Origin: Candidatus Aminicenantes bacterium UBA4820
GTDB taxonomy: Bacteria > Acidobacteriota > UBA4820
Length of the DNA stretch: 31,060 bases
Direction of reading: 5' to 3'
Assembly (NCBI GenBank): GCA_002402325.1
Contig: DHFQ01000170.1
Coordinates: 12,217 to 43,276, forward strand
The notes beneath the pieces are model-generated. The model searched no databases. It had not been told where the DNA came from and saw only the letters and a program-made list of their open reading frames with translations. Of the stretch, positions 30,519 through 31,060 are shown piece by piece; position 1 is the stretch's first letter; every line of letters starts with the position of its first letter. Made by a program: the position numbers and the translations under genes.

Positions 30519-31060
30519 ATGAAATTAAAGCATTTTTCCATTTTTTTTATATTTGTTTTTCTATCGTGTGCTGTTAAATATAATTTTTCCCCTTTTTTAG
30601 AAATTGAAAAGGCTTCTCTACTTGCAAAGAAAAGGGGACTTTCTTTTCCAAATCCTTTTGAAATAAGTGATAATGTGAAGCAGGAAGTGGAGAAAAAAGT
30701 CCATCTGAATGAGCCACCTTATGCAAGATTCAAGGCAGTATTTGAATTCCTTTGCGAAAACGGGAAAGTAAATATTGACTACAATTTGCATAAAACACTC
30801 ACTGCCCAGGAGACCTATGAGCAAAAAAAAGGAAATTGTATGAGTTATACGGGACTTTTTGTTGCCATAGCAAGACACTTAAATTTACCCGTTTATTTTG
30901 CATATATTAGCAACATTGTAGATTTTGAGGAAAGGGATGGCTCCTACATAGTCTCATCTCATATTGCAGCAGGATTTAACGATGGCACAAAAACTTTACT
31001 CGTTGATTTTTTGAGAGAGAAAGAAAATTTTCAATTTTATGAAAAAATAGATGATTTAAC
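30519..31060 (+). CDS. Second transglutaminase-like lipoprotein, paralogue of the preceding gene (3' end outside the window)
   Basis: The frame runs from ATG 30519 to the window edge without a stop (180 codons seen). It begins with a lipoprotein signal (IFFIFVFLSCAVKYN, lipobox with Cys17). The chain aligns throughout with the preceding protein: NPFEIS, VFEFLCENGKV, LTAQETYEQKKGNCMSYTGL, NIVDFEERDGSYIVSSHIAA and TLLVDFLREKE. The catalytic Cys and His and the Asp of the core are kept. A two-residue gap near REKE-NFQFYEKIDDL is the only indel visible. A C-terminal TPR region is expected beyond the edge. Confidence 0.85.
   Translation, partial: MKLKHFSIFFIFVFLSCAVKYNFSPFLEIEKASLLAKKRGLSFPNPFEISDNVKQEVEKKVHLNEPPYARFKAVFEFLCENGKVNIDYNLHKTLTAQETYEQKKGNCMSYTGLFVAIARHLNLPVYFAYISNIVDFEERDGSYIVSSHIAAGFNDGTKTLLVDFLREKENFQFYEKIDDL

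Overview
The window is a chromosomal stretch from an A/T-rich, probably anaerobic or microaerophilic, diderm-like bacterium. The indications are a ferredoxin-dependent 2-oxoacid oxidoreductase, oxygen-sensitive radical SAM enzymes, a periplasmic NrfHA nitrite-ammonification module, lipoproteins, a bacterial microcompartment (BMC) operon and AGGAGG-type ribosome-binding sites. The phylum cannot be fixed from sequence alone. No rRNA, tRNA, insertion sequence or CRISPR array was seen.

Layout. (1) 319-5341: a P-loop ATPase followed by a 2-oxoacid:ferredoxin oxidoreductase (ferredoxin-beta fusion, gamma, alpha), a rubrerythrin-like protein and a lysine 2,3-aminomutase-family enzyme. (2) 5377-9953: an A/T-richer defence island. 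It holds G/C-rich hairpin repeats, the stop-interrupted tail of what looks like a restriction-modification protein, a two-gene Gabija-type system (OLD-like ATPase-TOPRIM plus UvrD-like helicase), a TcmP C-terminal fragment and a three-Cys-motif Gp37/Gp68 (DUF5131) protein. A 25-bp repeat (24/25 identical, inverted) flanks the island. (3) 10034-12869: thiD, divergent from nrfHA. (4) 12934-16237: three overlapping genes, namely a zinc-ribbon membrane protein, a DUF2207-like membrane protein whose C-terminus is CACACACAGCACACAGGGR, and a PqqD-like/radical SAM/SPASM enzyme. This looks like a peptide-maturation system acting on the tail of a large membrane protein and is the most striking candidate for an undescribed system. 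(5) 16295-22694: a saccharopine-dehydrogenase-like protein with a clear terminator, then an NCS2-like permease, a nitrilase-superfamily hydrolase, a secreted protein, an NhaD-like antiporter and an unknown protein. (6) 22842-25880: a strong promoter with a long leader ending in a hairpin, a secreted beta-propeller protein and an acyltransferase-3 membrane protein. (7) 26114-29156, minus strand: a compact seven-gene BMC operon with one hexameric shell protein, three pentameric shell proteins, a Cys-motif protein, a 2-hydroxyacid dehydrogenase and a YiiX-like papain-fold protein. (8) 29355 to the window end: two tandem paralogous lipoproteins with a transglutaminase-like core, both apparently read from promoters so close that the mRNA would be leaderless.

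Working together. The oxidoreductase supplies reduced ferredoxin, which could support radical SAM and other low-potential chemistry. NrfHA links the quinone pool to nitrite. In module 4, the predicted topology puts the Cys-rich tail in the cytoplasm, where the overlapping radical SAM enzyme could reach it. The BMC operon appears complete at both ends yet carries no recognisable signature enzyme, so it may be a satellite locus or an unassigned BMC type.
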